NCBI RefSeq assembly: GCF_958405655.1
Contig: NZ_CATYWO010000003.1
Span: 62,001-126,000, forward strand
DNA: 64,000 nucleotides
Source: Ralstonia condita
GTDB taxonomy: Bacteria; Pseudomonadota; Gammaproteobacteria; Burkholderiales; Burkholderiaceae
Reading direction: 5' to 3'
Shown here one piece after another: positions 23,247-33,854 of this stretch. The position numbers and the translations under genes were made by a program. Each line of letters opens with the position of its first letter. The first letter of the stretch is position 1. Under the pieces are notes generated by a model, which made no database searches, had not been told where the DNA came from, and saw nothing but the letters and a program-made list of their open reading frames with translations.

Positions 23247-24851
23247 TCAGCCTTTGAGCGTTTGCTCCAGCACGTGCAACTCGTGGTTGAGCTGGGCGTC
23301 CTTGCTGCGCTCGTCGGCGATCTTGCGCACGGCGTGCAGCACCGTGGTGTGGTCGCGTCCGCCGAACAATTCGCCGATCTCGGGCAAGCTCTTCTGCGTC
23401 AGCTCCTTGGCCAGATACATGGCGATCTGGCGCGGGCGCGCGATGTTGGCCGGCCGCTTCTTGGAGTACATGTCCGCGACCTTGATGTTGTAGAAATCCG
23501 CGCAGGTCTTCTGGATGTTTTCCACCGAGATCTGGCGGTTCTGCACGGTCAGCAGGTCTTTCAGGGCCTCGCGCGTGACCTCGATCGTGATCTCTTTGCC
23601 GTGGAAGTTCGAGTACGCCAGGATCTTGCGCAGCGCGCCTTCCAGCTCGCGCACGTTCGAGCGCAGGTGCTTGGCCACGAAGAAGGCCACTTCTTCCGGC
23701 ACGATCACATTCTCAGCCTGCGCCTTCTTCATCAGAATCGCGACGCGCATCTCCAGCTCGGGCGGCTCGATGGCCACGGTCAGGCCGGAGTCGAAGCGCG
23801 AGATCAGGCGGTCGTCGATGCCGGTGATCTCTTTCGGATACGTGTCGCTGGTGATGATGACCTGCGCGCGGTTGGCGATCAGTGCCTCGAACGCATAGAA
23901 GAACTCTTCCTGCGTGCGGTTCTTGCCCGAGAAGAACTGAATATCGTCGATCAGCAGCAGATCGAGCGAGTGGTAGTAGCGCTTGAAATCGTCAAACGCC
24001 TTGCGCTGGTAAGCCTTCACTACGTCGGAAACGTACTGTTCTGCGTGAATGTAGCGAATGCGCGCGCGCGGGTTCTCCATCAGCATGAAGTTGCCGATGG
24101 CATGGATCAAGTGCGTCTTGCCCAGGCCCACGCCGCCGTACAGGTACAGCGGGTTGTACGACTTGCCCGGGTTGTTGGCGACCTGGATGGCCGCAGCGCG
24201 CGCCAACTGGTTCGCCTTACCGGTGACGAAGTTGTCGAACGTGAGGATCGGGTTCAGGCGCGACCGCTCATGCACGGTATCGTCTACCGGCACCTGCGGC
24301 GGCGTGGCCAACCCGAGGTTGGACGCAACGGCCGGCACGGGCGACGGCATGCGGTACGACTGGGCGCTCGCCTCGGCAGCGTCCATCACGGGGACATCGA
24401 TGTCGGCCACAGCATGGCTCGCGGCAGCCAGCGGCGTTTCGCGGTACATCGCGGGGGTCGGGCGCACGGGGGCGCCGTCGTGCCTGGGCTGCGCGACGCC
24501 GTTGGCGCCGGACATTGCCTGCAGGGATTGAATCGATTGCGCCGCCAGGGGCTGCATCGGCACCGGCGCCAGTGCCGGCTGAAGGGCCGCCTGGCGCTGG
24601 CCGGCGGCCGGGTCGAGCACGAACTGGACATCGACCGTCGCCTCCCAGTAGTCGCACGCAAGCGACTGGATACGGCCCGAGAACTGGCTCTTGACCCAGT
24701 CGAGCTTGAACCGGTTGGGCGCGGCAATCCGCAGCGTGCACGCCTGCTCGTCAAACGACAGCGGCGTCAGCGGCTTGATCCACGTCTTGAATTGTTGCGG
24801 CGTCAACTCACTCTCGAGCTGAGCAGACGCCGCGTGCCAGAAATCCTGCAT
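23247..24851 (-). CDS. dnaA: chromosomal replication initiator protein DnaA
   Basis: The 534-aa initiator, longer than the E. coli protein because of a Pro/Ala-rich linker at about residues 85-195. Domain I begins MQDFWHAASAQLESELTPQQ. The AAA+ domain has GGVGLGKTHLIHAIGN (Walker A) and LLLIDDIQFF (Walker B). The C-terminal domain IV carries RPRQIAMYLAKELT and the signature GGRDHTTVLHAVRKI that binds DnaA boxes. ATG 24851 gives the family start; no strong ribosome binding site is seen. Divergent from rpmH across the origin. Confidence 0.98.
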   Translation of the reverse strand: MQDFWHAASAQLESELTPQQFKTWIKPLTPLSFDEQACTLRIAAPNRFKLDWVKSQFSGRIQSLACDYWEATVDVQFVLDPAAGQRQAALQPALAPVPMQPLAAQSIQSLQAMSGANGVAQPRHDGAPVRPTPAMYRETPLAAASHAVADIDVPVMDAAEASAQSYRMPSPVPAVASNLGLATPPQVPVDDTVHERSRLNPILTFDNFVTGKANQLARAAAIQVANNPGKSYNPLYLYGGVGLGKTHLIHAIGNFMLMENPRARIRYIHAEQYVSDVVKAYQRKAFDDFKRYYHSLDLLLIDDIQFFSGKNRTQEEFFYAFEALIANRAQVIITSDTYPKEITGIDDRLISRFDSGLTVAIEPPELEMRVAILMKKAQAENVIVPEEVAFFVAKHLRSNVRELEGALRKILAYSNFHGKEITIEVTREALKDLLTVQNRQISVENIQKTCADFYNIKVADMYSKKRPANIARPRQIAMYLAKELTQKSLPEIGELFGGRDHTTVLHAVRKIADERSKDAQLNHELHVLEQTLKG

Positions 24852-25482
24852 CGTTATCGTTAGGTGTTTGACCGGCACCACACACGCGTCATCGACGACG
24901 TCCCCGGGTGAGCCGGCCGCCGGGCCCCTGGCGCATGCCAGAAACCGGATGGCTTTCGTTGTTGGAGCGGGATTGTACCCCCGGCCGAAAGTTATCCACA
25001 AAGGATAAGTCTGTGGATAACCTGTGGACCTGCTGTGAGTAGCGGTGGACAACCGTTTTTTTACACCTCCCGCAAACCCAGCACCGGCAAGGCTTGACGC
25101 AGAACGCCCCAAGCCGCACAAGGCACTGGGGACAACTTCGTTGCGCGTGGAAGATCAGGGGCGCATACCCGTTATCCCCAGCTCCGCACGCTTGACAGGC
25201 GCGGCGAATATCGTTTAAATGGCGGGTTCTGCGATGCGCGGCAGGGGAGCGCACGCTTGTTCGCGTCAGACGCGGTGCCGGGTTCCATCCCGTCGCGCCT
25301 GATCCGGCGGGAACCGATGTTTTCGGTGCCCACATTACCGGTGACGCCCAAGACCTGAACAACACAGCGCACGGCGGTCTGCGTGGGCGATTTCTCCTAC
25401 TGAATCGACACCAGGCTGACAGGGTGACCCTAAGGCCCGGCGCGTGCGGCAGCGTCCGCACCCATTAACCAGAGAGTGCATC
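24852..25482. other. probable chromosomal replication origin (oriC)
   Basis: This 631-bp gene-free stretch between dnaA and rpmH holds two perfect DnaA boxes in opposite orientation, TTATCCACA at 24992-25000 and TGTGGATAA at 25012-25020. Weaker boxes lie at 25023-25031 (TGTGGACCT), 25044-25052, 25127-25135 (TGGGGACAA) and 25172-25180 (TTATCCCCA). A locally AT-rich patch lies near 25207-25222. Position and box density fit the origins of beta-proteobacteria. The unwinding element cannot be fixed by eye. Confidence 0.8.
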
Positions 25483-25617
25483 ATGAAACGTACCTATCAA
25501 CCTTCCGTTACCCGTCGCAAGCGCACCCACGGTTTCCGTGTCCGCATGAAGACCCGTGGTGGCCGTGCCGTGCTGAACGCACGCCGCGCCAAGGGCCGCA
25601 AGCGCCTGGCCATCTAA
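25483..25617 (+). CDS. rpmH: 50S ribosomal protein L34
   Basis: A 44-aa, arginine/lysine-rich ribosomal protein, MKRTYQPSVTRRKRTHGF at the start and RRAKGRKRLAI at the end, exactly the family length. Its place between oriC and rnpA is conserved in most bacteria. AGAGAG before the ATG is the ribosome binding site. Confidence 0.98.
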   Translation: MKRTYQPSVTRRKRTHGFRVRMKTRGGRAVLNARRAKGRKRLAI

Positions 25618-25678
25618 GACTGCCGCGCCCCGGGTGGCGGCTTCTGCCGTTGCCTATGGCTTTTGCGGCACGCTGACG

Positions 25679-26101
25679 ATGGGCCCGCACGCCTACCCCA
25701 AAGCCGCAAGGCTGACGAAAACGGATGAGTTCTCATCCGTTTTTGCTTTGCGGCCGGTCCGGCGTAGTCGTCACTTCGTGCTGTACGTGCGCGCCAACGG
25801 CCACCCGCAGGCGCGCCTGGGTGTGGTCATCGGCAAGAAGTTCGCCCGGCGCGCCGTGGAGCGCAACCTGATCAAGCGCCAGTGCCGCGAACTGTTCCGG
25901 CTACGGCAGCCGAAGCTGGGCGGACGCGACGTGCTGATCCGCCTGCAGGCCAAGTTCCCGCGCGAGGACGTGCCCTCCGTGGCCGCCTTCAAGCGCATCT
26001 GCCGCGAAGAGCTTTCTCATTTGTTTGAGATTGCCGCGCGGCCGCTGCCTGCGGCACCCACGGCAGCGCCCCCGGCACCCCCTGCCGCGGAGACACCATG
26101 A
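25679..26101 (+). CDS. rnpA: ribonuclease P protein component
   Basis: The 140-aa protein subunit of RNase P, which matures tRNA 5' ends. The signature region is ARRAVERNLIKRQCRELFR, preceded by RLGVVIGKKF. The N-terminus PKAARLTKTDEFSSVF is typical; I place the start at ATG 25679, and the upstream start at 25634 is less likely. The C-terminus has an Ala/Pro-rich tail of about 18 residues not needed for the fold. It overlaps yidD by four bases. Confidence 0.95.
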   Translation: MGPHAYPKAARLTKTDEFSSVFALRPVRRSRHFVLYVRANGHPQARLGVVIGKKFARRAVERNLIKRQCRELFRLRQPKLGGRDVLIRLQAKFPREDVPSVAAFKRICREELSHLFEIAARPLPAAPTAAPPAPPAAETP

Positions 26102-26412
26102 CGCGCGTGCTGCTGTTCCTCCTGCGCGCCTACAAAGTGGCATTCAGCCCGTTTGTCGGCGCGCAATGCCGGTTCCTGCCGACCTGCTCCGACTACGCAC
26201 GCGACGCCGTGCTCACGCATGGGCCGGCTGTCGGCAGTTATCTTGCGGCAAAACGCCTATGCCGCTGCCATCCGTTCGCACAAGGCGGGTATGATCCTGT
26301 GCCGCCCGCCGCTGGCAATGCTGCGCCCCGCTCCACCGATTCTGCATCGACCGACGCGACCGCAGCCGACACCCCGGCTGCGCGGCCGTCGATTCACCTT
26401 CCCAGACCGTAA
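26098..26412 (+). CDS. yidD: membrane protein insertion efficiency factor YidD
   Basis: A 104-aa protein that assists YidC-dependent membrane insertion. It has the family pattern LLRAYKVAFSPFVGAQCRFLPTCSDYARDA (quoted in part: CRFLPTCSDYA) and the conserved RLCRCHPFAQGGYDPVP. The C-terminal 30 residues are Ala/Thr-rich and not conserved. Starts inside the rnpA stop region (ATGA overlap) and is followed six bases later by yidC. Confidence 0.95.
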   Translation: MTRVLLFLLRAYKVAFSPFVGAQCRFLPTCSDYARDAVLTHGPAVGSYLAAKRLCRCHPFAQGGYDPVPPAAGNAAPRSTDSASTDATAADTPAARPSIHLPRP

Positions 26413-26418
26413 TCCGAC

Positions 26419-28083
26419 ATGGATATCAAACGCACCATTCTCTGGGTGATCTTCTCGCTGGCGGTTGTCATGCTGTTCGACAACTGGCAACGCGCGAATG
26501 GCCACCAGTCGATGTTCTTCCCGACGCCGCAGACGGCTACCACCTCTGCGACCGCGCCGGGCAGCACGCCTGCAGGCGACGTGCCAAAGAGCGCTGCGAC
26601 CACTGCAGCGACGAACACCCAGGCCGCTCCGGCCACGGGCGCGGCCTCGCAGGCTCCGGCCTCGGAAAAGGTCGTCATCACGACGGACGTGCTCCGCGCC
26701 ACCATCGACACGGCAGGCGCCATCGTCAGCAAGCTCGAGCTGTTGACGCAGAAGGACCACGACGGCAACCCGATGGTGCTGTTCGACCGCAGCCTGGAGC
26801 GCACGTACCTGGCGCGCTCGGGCATCATCGGCGGCGACTTCCCGAACCACACGACGGCATTCACGGCCTCGGCCGGCCCGCGTGACCTGGGCACCGGCAA
26901 CGATGTCTCCATCACATTCACGGCCGACAAGGGCGGGGCCAAGCTAGCCAAGACATATGTCTTCAAGCGCGGCAGCTACGTGATCGACACGCGCTTTGAC
27001 GTGACCAACGACGGCTCGGCGCCGATCACTCCGACGCTGTACATGGAGCTGGCACGCGACGGCGGCGCGGCGGAACAATCGCGCTTCTACAGCACGTTCA
27101 CCGGCCCGGCCGTCTACACCGATGGCGATCACTATCACAAGATCACCTTCGCCGATATCGACAAGGGCAAGGCGCACGTGCCGTCGCCGACCGACAGCGG
27201 CTGGGTGGCGATGGTGCAGCACTACTTTGCATCGGCGTGGATTCCCGCCGCCAACGTCAAGCGCGAGTTCTATGTCGATCGCATCGACACGAACTTCTAC
27301 CGCGTCGGCATGCAGGAGTCGCTGGGTACGGTGGCGCCGGGCGCAAGCGTATCGGCCACGGCGCGCCTGTTCGCCGGCCCGCAGGAAGAGCGCATGCTTG
27401 AAGGCATCACCCCGGGCCTGGAGCTGGTGAAGGACTACGGCTGGCTGACCATCATCGCCAAGCCGCTGTTCTGGCTGCTGGAGAAACTCCACGGGCTGCT
27501 CGGCAACTGGGGCTGGTCCATCGTGGCGCTGACGGTGCTGATCAAGCTGGTGTTCTTCCCGCTGTCGGCCACGAGCTACCGCTCGATGGCGAAGATGAAG
27601 GATCTGCAGCCGCGCATGACGTCGATCCGCGAGCGCCACAAGGGCGATCCGCAGAAGATGAACCAGGAGATGATGACGCTGTACCGCACCGAGAAGGTGA
27701 ACCCGCTCGGCGGCTGTCTGCCGATCGTGATCCAGATTCCGGTGTTCATGGCGCTTTACTGGGCACTGCTCTCGTCGGCAGAAATGCGCGGCGCCCCCTG
27801 GATTGGCTGGGTGCACGACCTGTCCGCGCCGGACCCGTTCTATATCCTGCCGGTTCTGATGGCGGTGTCGATGTTTGTGCAGACGCGCCTGAACCCGACG
27901 CCGCCGGACCCCGTGCAGGCCAAGGTGATGATGTTCATGCCGATCGCGTTCTCGGTGATGTTCTTCTTCTTCCCGGCCGGCCTGGTGCTGTACTGGGTGG
28001 TGAACAACTGCCTGTCGATCGCGCAGCAGTGGTCGATCAACCGCATGCTGGGCACCAACAAGAAACCCGCTGCCGCCAAATAA
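26419..28083 (+). CDS. yidC: membrane protein insertase YidC
   Basis: A 554-aa inner-membrane insertase. An N-terminal transmembrane helix (TILWVIFSLAVVMLFDNWQ) is followed by a linker rich in Ala/Thr, a large periplasmic domain (about residues 85-340) and the conserved five-helix core: LLGNWGWSIVALTVLIKLVFF with the key Arg in ATSYRSMAKMKDLQPRM (part), QIPVFMALYWALL, and the final FFFFPAGLVLYWVVNN. It acts with or without SecYEG. Part of the rpmH-rnpA-yidD-yidC run. Confidence 0.97.
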   Translation: MDIKRTILWVIFSLAVVMLFDNWQRANGHQSMFFPTPQTATTSATAPGSTPAGDVPKSAATTAATNTQAAPATGAASQAPASEKVVITTDVLRATIDTAGAIVSKLELLTQKDHDGNPMVLFDRSLERTYLARSGIIGGDFPNHTTAFTASAGPRDLGTGNDVSITFTADKGGAKLAKTYVFKRGSYVIDTRFDVTNDGSAPITPTLYMELARDGGAAEQSRFYSTFTGPAVYTDGDHYHKITFADIDKGKAHVPSPTDSGWVAMVQHYFASAWIPAANVKREFYVDRIDTNFYRVGMQESLGTVAPGASVSATARLFAGPQEERMLEGITPGLELVKDYGWLTIIAKPLFWLLEKLHGLLGNWGWSIVALTVLIKLVFFPLSATSYRSMAKMKDLQPRMTSIRERHKGDPQKMNQEMMTLYRTEKVNPLGGCLPIVIQIPVFMALYWALLSSAEMRGAPWIGWVHDLSAPDPFYILPVLMAVSMFVQTRLNPTPPDPVQAKVMMFMPIAFSVMFFFFPAGLVLYWVVNNCLSIAQQWSINRMLGTNKKPAAAK

Positions 28084-28107
28084 GGCGAGACGGGACGCAA
28101 AGAAAGA

Positions 28108-28133
28108 GGGGCACCTTCGGGCGCCCCTTTTTT
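28108..28133 (+). terminator. terminator of the rpmH-yidC unit
   Basis: GGGGCACC-TTCG-GGCGCCCC (one A-C mismatch) followed by TTTTTTCTT, 24 bases after yidC. Confidence 0.9.
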
Positions 28134-28139
28134 CTTGAT

Positions 28140-28549
28140 CCAGCGCGATTCCAGAACGAAGTAGGCCGCCGCGATTGTGCAGCTGCCCGGGTCACGGATG
28201 GACGCCCCGAGTAAGCGGGCGATCGTGCTGGTGCAGGCCCGGCCTGCCGCTGCTCTGGCCGCTCGCATCAGTAGCGGCCACCCAAAGGCGTGCGGCTCGG
28301 CACGTACCTCCACCCGCAACACCACATGCCTCCGCCGTTGATGGGATGATCCCCAACCGGCCCCGCACGCCGGCATACCGGTTTGCCGTGCGCCCCCCAG
28401 CCGGCCGTATCAGGTTGCCCCGTCAACGAGGCGGCCAACGCCGGCAGCCTGCTCACACCAATGACGCCGCACGCCGCTGCGATCGATTATCCAAATCGCC
28501 CTGATGGGAAACTGGCGCGCCGATGCGAGGCTGCCGCACAATACCGCTC
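28140..28549. other. gene-free spacer before mnmE
   Basis: About 410 bases with no convincing reading frame. Short open frames exist on both strands, but none has a family resemblance or ribosome binding site. I see no strong repeat or tRNA. Confidence 0.6.
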
Positions 28550-29995
<1,446 letters not shown>

Positions 29996-30000
29996 GCCTG

Positions 30001-30390
30001 ATGTCGGCCTACCCCATCTCGATCAAAGGCGTGTTGCGCGCGCCTACCGGTGAAATCGTCCTGCTGCTCAACGAACGCCGCGAATGGGAGTTGCCCGGCG
30101 GGCGACTAGAGCGCGGCGAATCGCCCGCCGAATGTCTTGCACGCGAGATGGCGGTAGCGCTGAGCCTGCAGATCGAGGTGGGCGCGCCGATCGATACGTA
30201 CCTGTTCGAGGTCGTGCCGGACAGGCATGTCTTTATTGCAACGTACAACTGCAGGCTGATGGGCGCGTTCAAACCGACGATCAGCCATGGACACACGCAA
30301 ATCGGTTGCTTTGCGCCGGGAGCGCTGCCGGCCAACCTGCCGGCTGGATACCGGGCGTCGATTGCGGCGGCGTGTTCGGCTGACGTCTAG
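30001..30390 (+). CDS. Nudix-fold protein with degenerate Nudix box
   Basis: A 129-aa protein with the Nudix fold: KGVLRAPTGEIVLLLNERREWELPGGRLE (quoted in parts: VLLLNERREWELPGG). The Nudix box consensus GX5EX7REUXEEXGU is here GGRLERGESPAECLAREMAVALSL: G, E and RE are kept, but the metal-binding EE pair is replaced by VA and the Gly by Ser. Hydrolase activity is therefore doubtful. It may bind a nucleotide-like ligand or be decaying. It begins five bases after mnmE and is probably co-transcribed with it. Confidence 0.82.
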   Translation: MSAYPISIKGVLRAPTGEIVLLLNERREWELPGGRLERGESPAECLAREMAVALSLQIEVGAPIDTYLFEVVPDRHVFIATYNCRLMGAFKPTISHGHTQIGCFAPGALPANLPAGYRASIAAACSADV

Positions 30391-30409
30391 GACACCGCCC
30401 TCAGCGCAA

Positions 30410-30688
30410 TCACGGAGGAAAAGCGGGAGCCCCACCCGAGCCGCAACCCCGATCCCGAAAGAAAAACGCCAACAGCCAGCCGGTCAGATACCGCTGGCGG
30501 AGGTCGTTTGCAACAGAAAAATCGAGCGCAGACACGCCGATCCAACGGAGAATGGCATTCATGCCATCAACCGCGTCCTGCAAGCTTCTGTATCGGGGGG
30601 TAGAGCGTTGGCCAGGTCGGAAAGCAATTCCGGATGCGCATGGGCGCAACAAGCCAAGCTCGGCGGAACGGATGTCGATGGACTTCAC
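30410..30688 (-). CDS. possible small protein downstream of rpsU
   Basis: An open frame of 92 codons starting with GTG and reading KSIDIRSAELGLLRPCASG. It has no clear ribosome binding site and no recognised family, but lies on the same strand 49 bases after rpsU and fills the space to the Nudix-like gene. It may be spurious. Confidence 0.25.
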   Translation of the reverse strand: MKSIDIRSAELGLLRPCASGIAFRPGQRSTPRYRSLQDAVDGMNAILRWIGVSALDFSVANDLRQRYLTGWLLAFFFRDRGCGSGGAPAFPP

Positions 30689-30737
30689 GCCGCCAGCGGC
30701 AGCACCCGATTGGTGCTACCGAAACAACCGCGCGATC

Positions 30738-30950
30738 TTAGTAGAGCTTCTTGGGCAGCATTTGCGAGCGCAGGCGTTTGCGCGTGCGCGACACAGCGGC
30801 AGCCTTCTTGCGCTTGCGCTCGGTCGTCGGCTTCTCGTAAGCGGTACGAGCGCGCAGTTCCTTGATCAGGCCAGTGCGCTCGATTTCACGGCGGAAGCGG
30901 CGCAGCGCAACTTCGACCGGCTCGTTTTCTTTCAGACGGATGGTGGTCAT
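30738..30950 (-). CDS. rpsU: 30S ribosomal protein S21
   Basis: A 70-aa ribosomal protein with the typical pattern MTTIRLKENEPVEVALRRF, then RREIERTGLIKELRAR and a basic tail RTRKRLRSQMLPKKLY. Length equals the family norm. A TATAAT on the minus strand at 30993-30998 is a likely promoter. Confidence 0.97.
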   Translation of the reverse strand: MTTIRLKENEPVEVALRRFRREIERTGLIKELRARTAYEKPTTERKRKKAAAVSRTRKRLRSQMLPKKLY

Positions 30951-30992
30951 CGGGTCCCTTGCTCAGTATTCGGGTGGACGGCGAAACCGCAG

Positions 30993-30998
30993 ATTATA
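30993..30998 (-). promoter_or_regulatory. -10 box of the rpsU promoter
   Basis: A perfect TATAAT on the minus strand, 43 bases before the rpsU start. No clear -35 box. Confidence 0.5.
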
Positions 30999-31219
30999 TA
31001 CCGCCCAGAGGGCAAGCAGTGTAGTTGAATCCGTTTACCGATGCAAGGTCGGGAGCGCCTGTGACAAAAAGCCTATTTCCCGCCACTTCTTTGCGCAGTT
31101 TCGTGGTCTCGAAACGACGGCAGACAGCCATCCCCAGCGAGGAATGCTACTTGCTGCGGCGAGCGTACCTTCGGACCTCTGATGTGGAACGTACGCCCGA
31201 ATCCGCCTTGACGCCCGGC

Positions 31220-32274
31220 ATGACCGGGACACCGGCCATCATTGAAGCGCTGCCCGAGCCGCTGCGCTACGTGGACGATACGCGCCCTGGCTATACCCGC
31301 CGTCGACGCCGGCGCGGCTTCGTCTATTTCGACACGCGCGGCGAACGCATCCGCGACCCGGCCGTCATATCGCGCATCCACAAGCTGGCGATTCCACCAG
31401 CGTACACCGATGTGTGGATCTGCCCCCATGCGAACGGCCATCTCCAGGCCACCGGGCGCGATGCGCGCGGACGCAAGCAATACCGCTACCACGCCGGCTG
31501 GCGCGCTTTCCGCGATGCAAACAAATATGGCCGGCTGCTGACCTTCGGGGCGGCGCTGCCGCGGGTGCGCAAGGCGATTGCCGCCCACTTGGCGGCCCGG
31601 GCCTGCCGCGCGAGAAGATGCTGGCGACGGTTGTCTTCCTGCTGGACGTGACGCTGGTGCGCGTGGGCAACGTGGCATATGCACGCGACAACCGCTCCTA
31701 TGGGCTCACGACGCTGCGCAATCGCCACGTGGAGGTGCATGGCAACACGGTGCGTTTTCAGTTTCGCGGCAAGAGCGGCGTGGAGCACGACGTGTCGGTA
31801 TCGGACCCGCGTCTGGCGCGCATCATCCGGCGCTGCGTCGATCTCCCCGGGCAGGAGTTGTTCCAGTACATCGATGAAGCAGGCGAGCGCAGTGTGGTGG
31901 ATTCCATGGATGTGAATGCGTACTTACAAGAGATCACGGGCGCAGATTTCACGGCAAAGGACTACCGCACCTGGGCCGGCAGCGTGCTCGCGCTGGATCT
32001 GCTGCGCGGGCGCACCTCGGCGAACGTTACCGAGGCGCGCCGGCAGGTGGTGGAAGCCATTGCTGCCGTGGCCAAGCGTCTGGGGAACACGCCGGCTGTC
32101 TGCCGCAAGTGCTATGTGCATCCGGCCGTGGTGGACGCCTTCCTGGCCGGCGAGCTAGAAGCACTGCCCCCGACCCGCGCACGCAGGGGCCTGCGACGCG
32201 AAGAAGCGGCGCTGCTTCGCTTTCTTGAATCCAGTGCCAGCGCAAAGGGCACAGGCGAAAAAAAGCCCGCCTGA
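31220..32274 (+). pseudogene. DNA topoisomerase IB, interrupted by a frameshift
   Basis: Bacterial type IB topoisomerase relaxes supercoils through a tyrosine-DNA link. The first part (31220 to about 31600) reads LPEPLRYVDDTRPGYTRRRR, VWICPHANGHLQATGRDARGRKQYRYH (part) and ANKYGRLLTFG; the second part, one frame over, resumes at GLPREKMLATVVFLLDVTLVR and ends past the active-site block LGNTPAVCRKCYVHP, with the catalytic Tyr. Loss of one G in the CCCGGG run at 31587-31595 would explain the shift; an extra G restores ARGLPREK. All catalytic parts remain in the two frames. It is either a recent pseudogene or a sequencing error. Start at ATG 31220 is a guess; 31025 is also open. Confidence 0.85.
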
Positions 32275-32288
32275 ACAAGGCGGGCTTT
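32258..32288. terminator. bidirectional terminator between topoisomerase IB and the efflux operon
   Basis: AAAGCCCGCC-TGAACAA-GGCGGGCTTT with an A-run on the left; the topoisomerase stop codon lies in the loop. Serves the end of the efflux operon on the minus strand. Confidence 0.88.
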
Positions 32289-32307
32289 CGAGCGAACAGA
32301 CGCGAAC

Positions 32308-33852
32308 TTACTTCGATGGCTGCGGCGTCATGTCCGGCGTGGCGGGCGCAACACCCGGGGCAGCCGTCGGCTGAGCCTGCTGCGCCGCCACCGTGGTGCT
32401 GTGCTCCTGCAGACCGCCACCCAGTGCCGTGTACAGATCGATGGCGTTGGTCAGGCGGGCCAGGCGCGTCTGCACCAGGGTCTGGTCGGCGCTGAACAGA
32501 TCGCGCTGCGCGTCGAGCACATCGAGGAAGCTCGACACGCCGTTGCGATAGCGCTGGTCAGACAGTGTCAGGCGATCGGCCGTAGCATCGCGGAAACGCT
32601 TCTGCGCGGCCACCTGCTCTTCCAGCGTGCCGCGCGCCACGAGGGCGTCGGACACCTCACGGAAGGCGGTCTGGATCGTCTTCTCGTAGTTGGCCACCGC
32701 AATCTTCTGGTTGGCCTTCGTGAGGTCCAGGTTGAAGACATTGGTACCCCAGTTGAAGATCGGCAACGTGAGGTTCGGTACGAACGACCACAGCCCGGTC
32801 CCGCTCTTGAACAGATTGTGCAGCGCCGTGCTGGCCGTGCCCACGTTGGACGTCAGGCCGATGCTGGGGAAGAACGCTGCACGCGCCACACCGATGTTGG
32901 CATTGGCGGCCACCAGCTTCTGCTCCGCCTGGCGAATGTCCGGGCGCTGCTCCAGCAGCTCCGACGGCACACCTGGCGGGATATCGGCGACGATCCTCTC
33001 CGACGAGACCGTAGTCGGTGCCGGCAGGTCGGCTGGCAGAGGCGCGCCCACCAGCAAGACCAGGGCGTTGGTCGCCTGGGCGTACTGGCGGGTGAGCTGT
33101 GCCACCGATACGCGCGCCGATTCGACGAGGGTCTCGGTCTGGCGCAGATCCAGCGCCGACGAAGCGCCCACGTCAAACCGCTGCTTCGCTAGCTTGTAGT
33201 AGTCCTCGCGGCCCTTCAGGGTCTGCTGGGCCAGTTCAAGCTGCTCGGCGTACGCGCGCTCGTTCAGGTAGGCCTTGGCCACCTGCGAGATCAGGCTGAT
33301 CTGCGCGGCACGCCGGCCCTCGTCCGTCGCCAGATAACTTGCACGCGCAGACGACGTGACGTCGCCCACGCTGAACAGGTTCACCTGATAGTTGCTGATG
33401 CCCACGCCAAGCTGGTACTGCTTGGTGTAGATGTTGCCGCCCGTCGTCGAGATCGACGGCGGCGTATGGCTGCGCGTGTACACCGCGGAGGCGTTGACCG
33501 GCGGCAGCAGATCGGCGATCTGCAGCCGGTACTGCGCACGGGCAGCCTCGACGTTGAGCATGGCCACGCGCAAATCGCGGTTGTTCTCCAGCGCCAGGCC
33601 GATCAGCTTCTGCAGGCGCGCATCAGGGAAGAACTCGCGCCAGCCGAGGTCGGTGGCGCGCGGGGCGTTTTCACCCGGCTTGGCGCTATCGGCCGGCACG
33701 GCATAGCCGGCCGGAGCCTGCGGATACGTGCCCGCGACCGGGGCATCCGGGCGCTCATAGGTGGGCGCCAGCGAGCAGCCGGACAGCACGCCGGCCGCCA
33801 ACAGGAGCGCCGGCAACAGCGCGGGGGTTCGGAAAGTCATGGTGTTCTGCAT
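32308..33852 (-). CDS. RND efflux system outer membrane lipoprotein (NodT/OprM family)
   Basis: A 514-aa outer membrane channel of the TolC-like OMF family. A signal peptide ends in the lipobox LSGC, followed by SLAPTYERPDAPV, typical of the group. Two OEP repeats follow (LIGLALENNRDLRVAMLNVEAARA; LLEQRPDIRQAEQKLVAANANIGVARAAFFPSIGL, in parts). The C-terminal 35 residues are Ala/Pro/Gln-rich. GAGGAAA precedes ATG 33852. Third gene of the pump operon, two bases after the transporter stop. Confidence 0.95.
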   Translation of the reverse strand: MQNTMTFRTPALLPALLLAAGVLSGCSLAPTYERPDAPVAGTYPQAPAGYAVPADSAKPGENAPRATDLGWREFFPDARLQKLIGLALENNRDLRVAMLNVEAARAQYRLQIADLLPPVNASAVYTRSHTPPSISTTGGNIYTKQYQLGVGISNYQVNLFSVGDVTSSARASYLATDEGRRAAQISLISQVAKAYLNERAYAEQLELAQQTLKGREDYYKLAKQRFDVGASSALDLRQTETLVESARVSVAQLTRQYAQATNALVLLVGAPLPADLPAPTTVSSERIVADIPPGVPSELLEQRPDIRQAEQKLVAANANIGVARAAFFPSIGLTSNVGTASTALHNLFKSGTGLWSFVPNLTLPIFNWGTNVFNLDLTKANQKIAVANYEKTIQTAFREVSDALVARGTLEEQVAAQKRFRDATADRLTLSDQRYRNGVSSFLDVLDAQRDLFSADQTLVQTRLARLTNAIDLYTALGGGLQEHSTTVAAQQAQPTAAPGVAPATPDMTPQPSK

Positions 33853-33854
33853 GT

